Positions 6,172-6,950 of a DNA stretch of 6,950 nucleotides are shown piece by piece. This DNA comes from an uncultured Spirochaetaceae bacterium (GTDB lineage Bacteria > Spirochaetota > Spirochaetia > Treponematales > Treponemataceae): NCBI GenBank assembly GCA_902773215.1, contig CACYDQ010000076.1, positions 1 through 6,950 of the forward strand, given 5' to 3'. The position numbers and the translations under genes are program-made. The notes beneath the pieces are model-generated. The model did no database searches. It had not been told where the DNA came from and worked only from the letters and a program-made list of their open reading frames with translations. Numbering within the stretch: position 1 is the first letter of the stretch; each line of letters begins with the position of its first letter.

Positions 6172-6950
6172 TTACAGGACCGCTATCTCGTCGCTCAGGC
6201 TGGCGAAGGGTCCGGGAATGACCGACGTTCCCCGGTGGTTACCGAAGAAGTCCTCGTTGAAGACGATGTCGCTTCCGTCCCGGTTCTCGAACCGCTGCTC
6301 CGGCTCAAAAGCCGTGCCGAGCACCGCCGTCGATATCACCCCCGCCCTATAGCCGCCGAGCAGTTCCGCCAGGTTGTTCTTGAGTACGCCGCCGTCCAGT
6401 GAGAGCCGTGCCCTGCCCTCGCCGACCAGATGCTCGCTCTCGTGCTTGCAGACGCTCGCCCCGTTGAAGTAGGCGTTTCCTGCAAGCCAGACGGGAAGGT
6501 GGCCAAAGTGGTGCTTTCCCAGTTCCATCATGTCCGGTTCCTTGTCCATCATGAAGTTTGCGATCCAGCTTTCGTATGTCGGGAAGATGTCGAACGGCGC
6601 GGTTCCGACGCGCTCGTAGTCGGCATCGGCCGCAGTTTTCTTTTCGTCGGTCACCGCCTTCTGCTGGACGAAGATGTTGTTGTAAATCCGGTCGTCCCCG
6701 TGCAGGATAGTCATGAAGCCTGCGACCTCGGTGCGGTGGCGGATGTGGTAGGGGGTATAGCGAGGCTCGCGCTGCTCGTTCACGATGCTGTCCACACCTG
6801 AGTTTATAAGGCTGAATGAGCCGAGAACAAGGTTGTGCACGACGGCGATTCCCTCGCTCGGTATCGTGATGGAAACCTTGGACAAGAGGAGGTTGTTGTC
6901 GATTGTCGTGGGGCCGTGGCCGACCTCGACGAACACGTCGGTGGAGAACA
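6172..6950 (-). CDS. GH120-like beta-xylosidase / right-handed beta-helix glycosidase, C-terminal part (5' end beyond window)
   Basis: The reverse-strand frame is open from the window edge to TAA at 6172-6174, giving about 258 visible codons. A GTG at 6934-6936 is in frame but is not the start, because conserved sequence (FSTDVFVEVGHGP) runs across it. Numbering from that GTG, recognisable blocks are FVEVGHGP and IDNN (2-15), RYTPYHIRHRTEV (59-71), HGDDRIYNNIFV (79-90), GHLPVW (145-150), AFEPEQRFEN (209-218), FFGNHRG (230-236) and VIPGPFA (239-245). These resemble GH120 proteins, a family with a beta-helix fold whose characterised members are beta-xylosidases. The Glu in FVEVGHGP sits about 250 residues from the C-terminus, roughly where I recall the acid/base Glu of the Thermoanaerobacterium enzyme; this is an inference from position, not alignment. 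No signal peptide can be judged. The gene is convergent with the DUF3737 gene. Confidence 0.78.
   Translation of the reverse strand, partial: FSTDVFVEVGHGPTTIDNNLLLSKVSITIPSEGIAVVHNLVLGSFSLINSGVDSIVNEQREPRYTPYHIRHRTEVAGFMTILHGDDRIYNNIFVQQKAVTDEKKTAADADYERVGTAPFDIFPTYESWIANFMMDKEPDMMELGKHHFGHLPVWLAGNAYFNGASVCKHESEHLVGEGRARLSLDGGVLKNNLAELLGGYRAGVISTAVLGTAFEPEQRFENRDGSDIVFNEDFFGNHRGTSVIPGPFASLSDEIAVL

Overview
The window is a 6.95 kb piece of a G+C-rich bacterial genome with tightly packed genes. It holds seven protein-coding genes: five complete, and two cut by the window edges. I see no rRNA, tRNA, CRISPR array, insertion sequence or integrase. The two cut genes encode carbohydrate-active-type proteins (a DUF2264 protein and a GH120-like beta-helix glycosidase). 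This fits an anaerobic, polysaccharide-degrading, probably host-associated bacterium such as a gut or rumen spirochaete or Firmicute, but I cannot fix the taxon from the sequence. Ribosome binding sites are AGGAG/GGAGG type, and the candidate promoters look like ordinary housekeeping-sigma sites.

Layout. Positions 1-1793 (+) hold the C-terminal bulk of the DUF2264 protein. A 57-base gap with a convincing extended -10 promoter follows. Next comes a compact four-gene run, 1851-5170 (+), with gaps of 10, 14 and 20 bases: a single-pass membrane-anchored protein of unknown function, a multi-pass membrane protein of unknown function, a microbial-type poly(ADP-ribose) glycohydrolase (DUF2263/TIGR02452) with an intact GGG-x7-QEE signature, and a 'putative ABC transporter permease' of the CmpB/type IV family. 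After a 120-base A+T-richer gap with a second candidate promoter lies a DUF3737 beta-helix protein (5291-6154, +). It ends 17 bases from the stop of the convergent GH120-like gene (6172 to beyond 6950, - strand). A G+C-rich hairpin covers the DUF3737 stop codon and may serve as a terminator between the two converging genes.

The main new observation is that the two unknown membrane proteins of the operon (1851-2510 and 2521-3567) appear to share a homologous C-terminal domain of about 130-150 residues. Four to five motifs occur in the same order, and two of them have identical spacing. One protein carries the domain on a single membrane anchor, the other on a three- or four-helix membrane module. 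Together with the ADP-ribose hydrolase and the type IV 'permease' next to them, they could form an uncharacterised membrane-associated unit. That functional link rests only on operon structure.
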